Below are positions 1-7,683 of a DNA stretch of 64,000 nt, piece after piece. The number at the start of each line of letters is the position of its first letter. Positions within the stretch are counted from its first letter, which is position 1. Source of the stretch: Parachryseolinea silvisoli (GTDB lineage Bacteria > Bacteroidota > Bacteroidia > Cytophagales > Cyclobacteriaceae); assembly GCF_021190955.1 (NCBI RefSeq), contig NZ_JAIOAO010000001.1:372001-436000 (forward strand), read 5' to 3'. A model generated the notes under the pieces. That model saw only the letters and a program-made list of their open reading frames with translations. It was not told the DNA's origin and did no database searches. Both the position numbers and the translations under genes were made by a program.

Positions 1-1069
1 CGAGATCTGGGGGCCTATTCAAGCACCGGATTGGGTACAGGATTACATCAGCAAGGAGATGAATTTGCCGCGTGAGAACGTCATCGTGAACATGACCTTC
101 CTGGGTGGCGGCTTTGGCCGGAAGGCGTTTATGGATTATCCGCATGAAGCGGTGGTAATCTCGAAAGTGATCGGTGCACCGGTGCAAGTAGTCTGGACAC
201 GGGAAGACGACATGACCCAGGGACCTTACCGTCCGGGCATCTCCTACCGGTGCGAAGGCGTTGTTACCAATGGTGAAATAAGCGCCTTCAAAGTAAAGAT
301 GGCAGGGCAAAACAACGACCATTGGCGTGGTGGACCGAAGGACAAGCCGAACCGCAGCACGTCGGAAGGTCTGCTGAAACCGTACTTCGACTCGATAAAA
401 AATCTTAGCATACAGGATATACCGTTCGAGACACCCATTCCCACGATGTGGTGGCGATCGGTGTATGCGTCTACGAACGGCTTTGCGTACGAGAGCTTCC
501 TGGACGAGCTGGCCGTGGCCGCAGGGAAAGATCCGCTGGAGTTCAGAAGGAGTTACTTGAAAGACGAACGTGCGCAAAAGCTCATCGATCGCATGCAAGA
601 AGTTTCAGGATGGAAGAAACGCAAGAAGGGAGACGGCTTTGGCGTGGCGATCACCGAGTGTTTTAACAGCACGGTGGGTCAGGTTGTAAAAGTATCGAAG
701 CAGCCATCGGGTGGCGTGAAGATTGACCGTGTGTGGGCGGTCATGGATTGTGGCTGGTATGTGAATCCGGATACGATCAAAGCGCAGGTGGAAGGATCTA
801 TTGTGATGGCGCTGGGCGCTGCGACGATGCATGAGATCAGGTTCGAGGACGGACTGACCGTTCAGAAGAACTTTTATGCTTACCCGATGCCGCGCATATA
901 CGATATACCACCGATCGAAGTATACATCATGGAGAATGATGCCGACGCAGGCGGTGTGGGTGAGCCCGGGTTGCCGGCATTTGCACCAGCGCTGACGAAT
1001 GCTATCTTTGATCTGACGGGAAAACGCATTCGGAAGTTGCCGTTTGATCTGAACACCGTTTCGTCATAA
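1..1069 (+). CDS. Molybdopterin-binding subunit of a xanthine dehydrogenase / isoquinoline 1-oxidoreductase family enzyme (3' part)
   Basis: The frame is open from the left edge of the window, so the N-terminal half of this gene lies outside; about 355 residues are visible. The visible part has the GGGFGR motif of the molybdopterin cytosine dinucleotide binding region soon after the start, and the GVGEPG motif near the end, whose glutamate is the catalytic base in molybdenum hydroxylases. The closing segment (ALTNAIFDLTGKRIRKLP) matches the isoquinoline 1-oxidoreductase beta-subunit subgroup, in which the large subunit is usually exported by Tat and works with a small 2Fe-2S subunit. That partner would be upstream and cannot be seen. 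The substrate cannot be told from sequence; N-heterocycles and aldehydes are usual in the family. Confidence 0.88.
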   Translation, partial: EIWGPIQAPDWVQDYISKEMNLPRENVIVNMTFLGGGFGRKAFMDYPHEAVVISKVIGAPVQVVWTREDDMTQGPYRPGISYRCEGVVTNGEISAFKVKMAGQNNDHWRGGPKDKPNRSTSEGLLKPYFDSIKNLSIQDIPFETPIPTMWWRSVYASTNGFAYESFLDELAVAAGKDPLEFRRSYLKDERAQKLIDRMQEVSGWKKRKKGDGFGVAITECFNSTVGQVVKVSKQPSGGVKIDRVWAVMDCGWYVNPDTIKAQVEGSIVMALGAATMHEIRFEDGLTVQKNFYAYPMPRIYDIPPIEVYIMENDADAGGVGEPGLPAFAPALTNAIFDLTGKRIRKLPFDLNTVSS

Positions 1070-1111
1070 TCGCGGCTGACACTCGTTTCAATTGATCAAC
1101 TATAGTACTTT

Positions 1112-1513
1112 ATGCAGATTACAAAAGTAGGTTCTAAACCTTCGGGCAAGGGACCGGAAGATTGGTTTACCGGGTCGGTCAGAATTGACTCGTTGTTTGA
1201 TCCGAATGCAGCCAGGCGCGCAGCGGCAGCAAGCGTTACGTTCGAGCCGGGCGCACGGACAGCATGGCATACGCATCCGTTGGGCCAAACGTTGATCGTA
1301 ACGGCCGGTTGCGGCTGGGTGCAGCGCGAAGGCGGACCTGTCGAAACGATATATCCGGGCGATGTCGTGTGGTTTGAACCGAACGAGAAGCACTGGCATG
1401 GTGCCACGGCAACGAATGGAATGACCCACATTGCGATTCAAGAAAGTGTTAACGGAAAGGTTGTGGATTGGATGGAGAAGGTGACAGACGAGCACTATAG
1501 CGGCGGAAGGTAA
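1112..1513 (+). CDS. Cupin protein of the hydroxynitrile-lyase-like group
   Basis: This is a 133-residue single-domain cupin. The metal-binding set is visible as His53, His55, Gln59 (in HTHPLGQ) and His94 (in EKHWHG). From memory these positions and the surrounding sequence match the manganese-dependent cupin hydroxynitrile lyases first described from Granulicella, which interconvert cyanohydrins and aldehyde plus HCN. Many close relatives are unstudied and may have other roles, such as carboxymuconolactone-type chemistry, so the activity is an inference. It follows the molybdenum hydroxylase gene by 42 bases on the same strand and may share its transcript. There is no signal peptide, so it is probably cytoplasmic. 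Confidence 0.75.
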   Translation: MQITKVGSKPSGKGPEDWFTGSVRIDSLFDPNAARRAAAASVTFEPGARTAWHTHPLGQTLIVTAGCGWVQREGGPVETIYPGDVVWFEPNEKHWHGATATNGMTHIAIQESVNGKVVDWMEKVTDEHYSGGR

Positions 1514-1537
1514 AGCGAGGATGTCTCCGTGTTGAGT

Positions 1538-1570
1538 CCGAGTATAGCCCGAGTTTAGCCCGAGTTTAGT
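1538..1570. repeat. Three tandem 11-bp units
   Basis: Three consecutive copies of the unit CCGAGTTTAGC lie just after the cupin gene, with one or two changes in the first and last copy. No open frame uses them. Function unknown; they could simply be replication slippage. Confidence 0.5.
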
Positions 1571-1708
1571 CTGTGCTAAGGGACAGAGATAAGGCACGGT
1601 CATCCGTGTAAATAGGCAGTTTTTGCCTCGCTAATCGTATACCTCCAAACGTTTTTGATGGACTGTACGTTAAGCCGGAGACTAAAAAAGAACTGTCTAC
1701 TTGTCTTT

Positions 1709-1728
1709 ATGTAAAGTAAACTTTACAT
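1709..1728. promoter_or_regulatory. Perfect 8-bp dyad, likely operator of the following membrane protein/XRE pair
   Basis: ATGTAAAG and CTTTACAT are perfect inverted repeats separated by TAAA, ending 20 bases before the ATG at 1749. A short two-fold symmetric site of this kind is the expected target of a small dimeric XRE repressor, and one is encoded by the second gene of the operon, so autoregulation is likely. The regulator assignment is inferred from position. Confidence 0.55.
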
Positions 1729-1748
1729 TTGGTCAAACAAACAAGACT

Positions 1749-2108
1749 ATGATCAAAACCCTGTTTCCGTATCATCCAGCCGTCAAATTGCTGGGCGTGG
1801 GACTCTTTCTCTTCGCTTTTAGCGGTTTTATCTACAAAACCCTGCATCAACACGACTTTGTCTCGTTTGCTCCAGCATTTCAGATCGCTTCTCTTGGTTT
1901 GGTATTTATTTTCTTCTCAAAAGAGAAGTACGACGATGAACGGGTGCATCAGATAAAATTCCGGTCGCTTACCTGGGGCGTACTGACAGCCTACTTCCTG
2001 ACGCTTGCCGTTACGTATCTTTTCCGCTCGCTGTCCGCGCACGAGTTTCTCTGCCTTGCGTTACTATTGACAACGGGTATGTTCTATGTTCTGAAACAAC
2101 GGGCATGA
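1749..2108 (+). CDS. Small multi-pass membrane protein, partner of an XRE regulator
   Basis: This 119-residue protein has about four hydrophobic segments and short polar loops. No catalytic motif is recognised. The frame extends upstream to a TTG at 1701, but the ATG at 1749 is preferred because the extension runs through the operator-like palindrome. Its last codons overlap the ATG of the following XRE regulator gene (ATGA), so the two are translationally coupled. Pairs of a small integral membrane protein and a 65-70 residue XRE regulator are common in Bacteroidota and Firmicutes; the membrane partner's function is generally unknown. A second pair of the same design is at 51.9-52.6 kb. Confidence 0.7.
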   Translation: MIKTLFPYHPAVKLLGVGLFLFAFSGFIYKTLHQHDFVSFAPAFQIASLGLVFIFFSKEKYDDERVHQIKFRSLTWGVLTAYFLTLAVTYLFRSLSAHEFLCLALLLTTGMFYVLKQRA

Positions 2109-2314
2109 AGAACCTGATCAAAGTGGAACGCGCCCGACACAATATCACCCAAGCGGAACTGGCAGACCGTGTGCAGGTATCCCGTCAGACCATCAATTCT
2201 ATTGAACTGCAACGGTTCACTCCATCGGCTGTGCTGGCCCTCAAGATCGCGAAGGTTTTAGAGATTTCGACCGATTCATTATTTCTGCTCGAGGAGTCCG
2301 ATTGGAAAAACTAG
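2105..2314 (+). CDS. Short XRE/Cro-type helix-turn-helix regulator
   Basis: At 69 residues this is a bare helix-turn-helix domain of the Cro/CI type. The recognition region reads TQAELADRVQVSRQTINSIE, followed by the typical SLALKIAKVLEIS-like segment. It lacks any sensor domain, so signal input is probably through the coupled membrane protein or through expression level. It overlaps the upstream gene by four bases. The perfect dyad at 1709-1728 is a plausible binding site. Confidence 0.88.
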   Translation: MKNLIKVERARHNITQAELADRVQVSRQTINSIELQRFTPSAVLALKIAKVLEISTDSLFLLEESDWKN

Positions 2315-2325
2315 CGTGCCGGATG

Positions 2326-3651
2326 CTATACGTTCTGTATGCGAAGCTCAACCCGGTCGGGCCGTAGGGTAACAAGCGGACGAATCACCGGCGCAGCGTT
2401 GCCGGGATGAACATCATATTGTTTTAAGAAGGCTTGCAGAAATATACACATCTCCGCCATTGCGAAGTTGTTGCCGATGCAGAGCCTCGGGCCAGCCCCG
2501 AAGGGGTAAAATATTTTCTTCGTGCTCTTTTCTCCTTCGCCTAAAAAACGTGCGGGCAGAAATGTCTGTGCCGCGTGCCAATGTTTAGGGTCGCGGTGAA
2601 GCCCATAGTAAAATGATACAACGACCGTTCCTTTCGGAATGACATAATTGTTGTAAACATCATCTTCCAGCGCTACGCGATCACTGATCCAGGCAGGCGG
2701 ATATAGTCGCATGCTCTCCTTGATAACGGCTGACAAGGCAGGATTCACGGCGACTTCGTGAAGGGTGAGCCCGGCGGTCGCGTTGCGGAGGTTCAATAGC
2801 TCTTCCCGGTTGTGGGCGAGTAAGTATAGCGACCATGACAGTGCATTGGCAGTCGTCTCATGGCCGGCAATGAGCAGGATGAGAATCTCATCGATGACCT
2901 GGATTTCGGTCATAGGCTCACCGTTATCCTCATAGCGGGCGTCCAGCAGCATGTCCAGCAGGTCATTGTGCTTCGTGTTGCTGGCGGTGCGCTGACGAAT
3001 CAGAAACCGGATCACTTCGCGGGCACCTTCGGCTTTTTTGAGGTTCGCGCCCATTTCCCCCGAGAGGCGAAACCACCAGCGGTTATAGGGCTGGCGTACA
3101 TCTTTGATGACAAACTCCTGAACCTCACTGATGAAGTTTCCGAGCTGCGTACGTTTTTCCGCCGGCACGTCGACGTTAAAGAGTGTGTCAATCACCATAT
3201 CAAACGCCAGGCGGTGCATGAGCGGGTATATATCTATCGTGCCTACCGGAAAGTTGGTCAGAAAACGGCTGACGGTATTTTCCATGATGGCATACAGTGC
3301 CTGGATCTTATCCATATGGAAACCAGGCTGAATCAGGCGCCGCTGCTTGAGCCAATAGTCTCCGTTGGCGGTTAGTAACCCGCGGCCCAGGAAGCGGCCC
3401 AGGTAGTCTGTTTGTATGGAAGATTTTTGATAATTACGATGGTTGTTCTTGAGCACGTGCTCGATTAGTCCGGGGTCCTGTGTGGCGATTACCCGCATCA
3501 TGCCGAGGTTCACAGCGTAGGTTCCCTGGAACCGTGCCATGCTTTCCTGCATGGTCTCGATGGGCTTCCTGGCGGACTTGTACGTCCGCACCAACGATCG
3601 TAAAAAACCGTAGCCAGGGTGCAGGACTGTTGTATTCGTTGTTGTTGCCAT
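2326..3651 (-). CDS. Cytochrome P450
   Basis: This is a 441-residue complete P450. The oxygen-activating I-helix motif AGHETT is at residues 262-267, the K-helix ExxR pair at Glu312 and Arg315, and the haem loop FGAGPRLCIG at 384-393 with Cys391 as axial ligand. No membrane anchor is visible, so it is a soluble class I type that needs ferredoxin or flavodoxin; no electron-transfer partner lies next to it. The ATG at 3651 (MATTTN) was chosen over a longer in-frame start at 3693 because family members start close to this point. It converges on the XRE gene with an 11-base gap. The substrate is unknown. Confidence 0.93.
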   Translation of the reverse strand: MATTTNTTVLHPGYGFLRSLVRTYKSARKPIETMQESMARFQGTYAVNLGMMRVIATQDPGLIEHVLKNNHRNYQKSSIQTDYLGRFLGRGLLTANGDYWLKQRRLIQPGFHMDKIQALYAIMENTVSRFLTNFPVGTIDIYPLMHRLAFDMVIDTLFNVDVPAEKRTQLGNFISEVQEFVIKDVRQPYNRWWFRLSGEMGANLKKAEGAREVIRFLIRQRTASNTKHNDLLDMLLDARYEDNGEPMTEIQVIDEILILLIAGHETTANALSWSLYLLAHNREELLNLRNATAGLTLHEVAVNPALSAVIKESMRLYPPAWISDRVALEDDVYNNYVIPKGTVVVSFYYGLHRDPKHWHAAQTFLPARFLGEGEKSTKKIFYPFGAGPRLCIGNNFAMAEMCIFLQAFLKQYDVHPGNAAPVIRPLVTLRPDRVELRIQNV

Positions 3652-3757
3652 GCGGACTGTTCTGCCTGCGAAGATACGTACTCGAGGCATCAAAGCCCAC
3701 CTCGGGGTTGGCCTGAATTTTAGGTATTAAAGTAAGAAACAGATAACGACTTTAGTC

Positions 3758-4246
3758 ATGAAAACGGATCAACCTATTATCCCCAGTCCACCGCGTGCGG
3801 GCTTTTTCGAACGATTTGCGAGCGCTGTAACACATGCGACCGGAAGTACACCGGCCTTTATTATCGCTGTGACCTTAGTGCTTGCCTGGGCTCTTACAGG
3901 GCCGGTGTTTAACTTCTCGGAGGAATGGCAGCTGGTGATCAATACCGGCACGACGATCATTACCTTTTTGATGGTGTTTATTATTCAGAAATCACAAAAC
4001 AAAGACTCGCTGGCAATTCAATTAAAGCTGAACGAGCTCGTGGCGGCGCACAAGCACGCCAGTAACCGTCTCGTGAATGTGGAGAATATGACCGAGGATG
4101 AATTGAAGGTGATTAAAAAGTATTACGCGTATCTGAGCCAATACTCTAAGCAGGAAGAAAGCCTGCAACAGTCCCACTCGATCGACGAGGCCGCCGCTGC
4201 ACATAACTTCAAAAAGCATCTCGAGCAGGATCTCGAAAACTGTTAA
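3758..4246 (+). CDS. Low-affinity iron permease family membrane protein
   Basis: This 162-residue protein begins with a polar tail, then has two membrane segments (about residues 34-52 and 62-80) followed by the conserved stretch IIQKSQNKDSLAIQLKLNEL and an acidic amphipathic C-terminal half. That layout is typical of the bacterial low-affinity iron permease family related to yeast Fet4. The bacterial members are shorter than Fet4 and their transport activity is not proven. It stands alone and is divergent from the P450 gene. Confidence 0.75.
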   Translation: MKTDQPIIPSPPRAGFFERFASAVTHATGSTPAFIIAVTLVLAWALTGPVFNFSEEWQLVINTGTTIITFLMVFIIQKSQNKDSLAIQLKLNELVAAHKHASNRLVNVENMTEDELKVIKKYYAYLSQYSKQEESLQQSHSIDEAAAAHNFKKHLEQDLENC

Positions 4247-4384
4247 TTGTACAGAACCAGGGAGACCCTGAAGATCGTGTTACACACACAATCGGCTACT
4301 GTTGCTTTTTGTCAACAATTGCGCAGCGACGCCTCTTTTTATTGTATAGCCAGAAGGTCACGGGAAGGGCTTCCACCCTCTGCA

Positions 4385-5254
4385 CTAAGTATTGACGACA
4401 GTACCTCCATTGGGATGAAGTACCTGGCCTGTGATAAAGGCGCTTTCCTTGGACGCCAGAAAGACGTAACAGGGCGCGATCTCGATCGGTTGGGCCGGGC
4501 GCTTTAAGGTCGTGTCCTTACCAAATTTAGCAACTTTCTCTTCGTCGAACGATGCGGGGATGAGGGGCGTCCAAACGGGACCGGGCGCTACCGCGTTTAC
4601 GCGTATACCACGATCGGCCACGGCTTGCGAGAGACTGCGCGTGAACGCTACGATGGCTCCTTTGGTGGACGAGTAATCGATTAGTGAGGGATTGCCGCGG
4701 TACGCGGTGATGGAGGCAGTATTGATGATAACACTACCGGGCTTCAGGTGTGGCAGCGCGTACTTACAAAGGTGGAAGTGCGCGAAGATGTTTACCTTGA
4801 AGGTGTGTTCGAGCTGGTCGGCTGAAATGTCTTCGACACTCTTCTGCTCGTACTGCACGGCAGCATTATTGACGACAATGTCAATTTTTCCAAAGCGGTT
4901 TATCGTTTCTTCGACGATCAATTTACATTCGCTTTCTTTGGAGACGTCTGCGGCAATGAGCAAGGCTTCTTTGCCATATTTGCGCATAGCCTCTGCGGTC
5001 TCTGCAGCGTCCAAATTCTCGTCGAGGTACGCGATGGCTACATCAGCACCTTCCTTGGCAAATTGCACTGCGACGGCGCGGCCAATGCCGCTATCGCCTC
5101 CCGTGATGATGGCTACTTTGCCGTTGAGCCGGCCGAGACCGGGATCGTCGTTATCGTATACGGGTGCTGGTATCATTTCGGCTTCTATGCCGGGCTGCTG
5201 CTCCTGGTGCTGCGGCGGAATGTTCTTAGGCATTTTTACGTGAGTCGTTTCCAT
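4385..5254 (-). CDS. SDR-family oxidoreductase (YhdF/YghA-like)
   Basis: This short-chain dehydrogenase has about 289 residues. The Rossmann motif TGGDSGIGRA, the NNAA motif, the catalytic serine in INTASI and the YSSTKGA tyrosine/lysine pair are all present. The N-terminal extension rich in Pro and Gln (PPQHQEQQPG) is the hallmark of the YhdF/YghA subgroup, often annotated as glucose-1-dehydrogenase-like or general stress dehydrogenase. The start at 5254 or at 5233 is possible; the latter begins directly with MPKNIPP as many relatives do. The next gene upstream is the H1-like basic protein gene on the same strand, beyond a terminator. Confidence 0.88.
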   Translation of the reverse strand: METTHVKMPKNIPPQHQEQQPGIEAEMIPAPVYDNDDPGLGRLNGKVAIITGGDSGIGRAVAVQFAKEGADVAIAYLDENLDAAETAEAMRKYGKEALLIAADVSKESECKLIVEETINRFGKIDIVVNNAAVQYEQKSVEDISADQLEHTFKVNIFAHFHLCKYALPHLKPGSVIINTASITAYRGNPSLIDYSSTKGAIVAFTRSLSQAVADRGIRVNAVAPGPVWTPLIPASFDEEKVAKFGKDTTLKRPAQPIEIAPCYVFLASKESAFITGQVLHPNGGTVVNT

Positions 5255-5410
5255 AACTATAAGCGTTGATACTGCCAGCATAGGCTAAATTATTATTCCT
5301 CCCCGGGTCGCCGGCATGATCCGGTCCGTTATAAATAGCGTGGGCAAAAACATTCCCTTACCGTGAGATCCTTTGAAACAAGCGTTTTTACAATCCACAG
5401 CGTGTGCTCT

Positions 5411-5447
5411 AAAAAAGAACGGCGACCATCTGGCCGCCGTTCTTTTT
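5411..5447 (-). terminator. Rho-independent terminator after the H1-like gene
   Basis: The hairpin pairs GAACGGCG and its partner CGCCGTTC around a CCA/TGG inner stem. It has an A-run on the left and a T-run on the right, so it could work in both directions. On the minus strand it directly follows the stop codon of the basic protein gene. Confidence 0.85.
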
Positions 5448-5663
5448 TTACTTCGTGCTTTTCGATGAACCGAACTTCTTCGCCGGTGTCTTTCGGCTGG
5501 GTTCGTACGCGACCTCGTATTTTTGCTTTTTATTTACGTACTCGCGGTCTTTCGGCCCGGGTTTAGCCGATGCCTTTTTAGCGGTTTTCTTAGCCGTTTT
5601 TTTTGCAGCTGGCCTGGCTGTCTTACCAGCTTTCTTTGCTGTTTTTTTCGCTGTCTTTGCCAT
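5448..5663 (-). CDS. Lysine/alanine-rich histone H1-like basic protein
   Basis: This 71-residue protein has an N-terminal half made of repeated Ala-Lys-Lys-Thr units (MAKTAKKTAKKAGKTARPAA) and a more complex C-terminal half with a PGPKDREYVNKKQKYEV segment. The composition resembles bacterial H1-like DNA-compaction proteins such as the Hc1/AlgP group, which bind DNA non-specifically. The tail is not a known catalytic domain. The ATG at 5663 was chosen because the 13 residues before it are unlike the rest. Role as nucleoid protein is inferred from composition. Confidence 0.7.
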   Translation of the reverse strand: MAKTAKKTAKKAGKTARPAAKKTAKKTAKKASAKPGPKDREYVNKKQKYEVAYEPSRKTPAKKFGSSKSTK

Positions 5664-5767
5664 AGCGTTACTTGTTATTTTGTATATGGCGTAAATTTCC
5701 ATGCCTGCGGCGTGCTATAGCTGGCGAAGCCTGTGCATATGACCTCGACGCGAACGGTTGCTCTCTA

Positions 5768-6331
5768 TCAAGCTGTTTCCAATACGCCGCGTATTACCGG
5801 CCATACCTTCGTGGCAATGACGTCGTAGCCTTTCTTTGATGGATGCAGGCCGTCGTTTTGGTTCATCTGTTTTATACCCGCCACACCTTCCAGGAAGAAG
5901 GGCACCAGCGTGGCATTATGTGCTTCTGCGAGCCGGCGGTAAATGGAGGTAAATTCCTCCAGCCGGGCCACGTTGGCATAGCCGGGCACTTCCATGCCCA
6001 TGACAATGATTTTGCACTGCGGGTGCTTCCTGCGGACTTTCTGTAACAAGGTGTCGAGGTTACGATGAATGGACGATAGCGGCAAGCCGCGCAGAATGTC
6101 GTTGATGCCGAGTTCCAGTATAAACACGTCGACGGGCTGGCTGATCCAGTAGTCTAACCGGCTGAGCCCACCAGACGACGTATCGCCACTAATGCCCGCG
6201 TTGATCACTTCATAGAGAAGATTCTCTTGCTGCAGCTTGTCTTTGATCAATGCTGGATAAGACTCGACCGACGGGTTTTGCAAACCGTGGCCGGCCGTCA
6301 GACTATCTCCAAAAAATACAATTCTTCTCAT
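5768..6331 (-). CDS. SGNH/GDSL-family esterase (TesA-like arylesterase)
   Basis: This 187-residue hydrolase has all SGNH blocks: GDSLTAGHG with the nucleophile serine near the N-terminus, the glycine block in SGDTSSGGLSRL, the GIND block with the oxyanion asparagine, and the C-terminal DGLHPS with the Asp and His of the triad. The closest described group is the TesA/arylesterase branch. TesA homologues are usually periplasmic, but no signal peptide is visible here if translation starts at the ATG at 6331. That start has a GGAG six bases upstream, which supports it over the in-frame codon seven residues earlier. Confidence 0.9.
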   Translation of the reverse strand: MRRIVFFGDSLTAGHGLQNPSVESYPALIKDKLQQENLLYEVINAGISGDTSSGGLSRLDYWISQPVDVFILELGINDILRGLPLSSIHRNLDTLLQKVRRKHPQCKIIVMGMEVPGYANVARLEEFTSIYRRLAEAHNATLVPFFLEGVAGIKQMNQNDGLHPSKKGYDVIATKVWPVIRGVLETA

Positions 6332-6674
6332 AACATCTCCCTCCAGGTACACCGTGATTGTATTGGTGCTCCTATCCGAGTCGAAAAATACAGCTGCTGG
6401 CTGGTTATCGCAAATCTAATTATCGCGCCTGCGCGCCCTACCGCGGGGAAAAGTGGGACGTTTACACCGATTGTCTGGAATACACGGGCAAAGAAGCCTT
6501 TGCAAAGGCATTCATATTCAAGCATAACACCCCGTGAGCACTACACTGGCGTCTTCATTCACGGCTTAACCCACCTTCGCCCCATCGGGCAGGTTGTTTT
6601 TCTGACAGGCGTCCGGCATCACTTCTCAACAAGGTAGTGGACGCGGGAATGGACGATCGGGCAGTGGCCCGGAA
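6332..6674. other. Gene-free stretch between the esterase and AraC genes
   Basis: About 340 bases carry only short frames without protein-like composition. The left end must hold the promoter for the minus-strand esterase gene. I see no repeat, hairpin or RNA gene here. Confidence 0.5.
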
Positions 6675-7523
6675 TCAGCTCAATTTTTGCTGCTGATATT
6701 GTTTCGGGCTGACGCCGTATACTTGTTTGAACGATTGTGAAAAACTCGAGTGGTTTTCAAAACCTACTTTGTAAAAGACTTCGCTGGGGTTTTCATTTTG
6801 TAATAACAACGATGTTGCTATTTCCATCTTGCGCATCAGAAAGTATTGGCGCGGCGGGACATTGTAGAGCTTCAGAAACCTTCGTTTAAACGTCGAGACG
6901 CTTGTGCTACACAAAAAAGCCAGCTCTTCCAATGTAAGGTTACTGGTAATATTCTGTTCTACCGCTTTTCTCACTTCCAGGTCCGAGTATTCTTTCCGGG
7001 TTCGGGCCTGAAACGAGCGCATTTCACCCGGATATTTCTCGACCAGGTAAAGCATGAGCTCTTCAAATTTTAGTTCTACCCGCTTGTCTGAAAAAGAAGT
7101 CTGGGGGTGAATGAATTGGAGAGATGCTATGTAGTTTCTGACGAACGCATCTTTCCCGAAAACGAGGAACGGCTTTTCATATTTATCCGCGGTGGACGCG
7201 AGCTTGTCAATGATCGCCGCATATTTCACAAAGAACTTCGTCAACGCCGTATTGTCGAAAAACAGCATGGTGCTGCGATAGTGATTGTCAACAGGAAGCT
7301 TTTCTGTCATCAAACAATTTCCAGCAGAAAGCAATGCAAATTGCGTGTCTTTAATTATGGTGGCGTTGTTAGCGTAATGCACTACTTTTTCGCCCTGCTC
7401 CAATAGCGTAATTAGATTGTGTTGAAGAAATATTTTATTTCTACCAACCTGCTTTTCGGATACATAGTTGTATATGAACAAATCTTCCCGCTCCTTTTCC
7501 CCCGCCTGTTGTTGTTGCTGCAT
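6675..7523 (-). CDS. AraC-family transcriptional regulator
   Basis: This 282-residue protein has a cupin-like N-terminal half and a two-helix-turn-helix AraC domain in the last 100 residues. Recognisable are LEELAFLCSTSVSTFKRRF for the first motif and the VGFENHSSFSQSFKQVYG consensus at the second. It begins with MQQQQQ. It resembles the ExsA-type Bacteroidota regulators with a ligand-binding N-terminal domain; the ligand is unknown. It is flanked by unrelated genes, so its target may be itself or a distant gene. Confidence 0.88.
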   Translation of the reverse strand: MQQQQQAGEKEREDLFIYNYVSEKQVGRNKIFLQHNLITLLEQGEKVVHYANNATIIKDTQFALLSAGNCLMTEKLPVDNHYRSTMLFFDNTALTKFFVKYAAIIDKLASTADKYEKPFLVFGKDAFVRNYIASLQFIHPQTSFSDKRVELKFEELMLYLVEKYPGEMRSFQARTRKEYSDLEVRKAVEQNITSNLTLEELAFLCSTSVSTFKRRFLKLYNVPPRQYFLMRKMEIATSLLLQNENPSEVFYKVGFENHSSFSQSFKQVYGVSPKQYQQQKLS

Positions 7524-7626
7524 AGTCAGAATGTTGGACGCCGCTCCCGGCTACGAAATTAAGAAACTCCGACCAAGCCATCAACTTAAAGCATTTGATG
7601 GCTGGATTTACCGGGCTTTGCGATGC

Positions 7627-7660
7627 AAAAAAACCAGCCAGGTGGTAGCCTGGCTGGTTC
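7627..7660 (-). terminator. Rho-independent terminator of the sugar dehydrogenase gene
   Basis: A perfect stem AACCAGCCAGG/CCTGGCTGGTT with a six-base loop is followed on the minus strand by seven T residues. It lies 24 bases after the stop codon of the upstream minus-strand gene. Confidence 0.9.
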
Positions 7661-7683
7661 ATGATGTTGTGTTAAATTGATGC

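Noticed and set aside
4247-4507. An 86-codon open frame downstream of the iron-permease gene
   Set aside because: It starts at TTG, runs into the antisense of the SDR gene and has no protein-like features.
5455-5720. Phe-rich open frames antisense to the H1-like gene
   Set aside because: They come from reading AAG/AAA lysine codons backwards.
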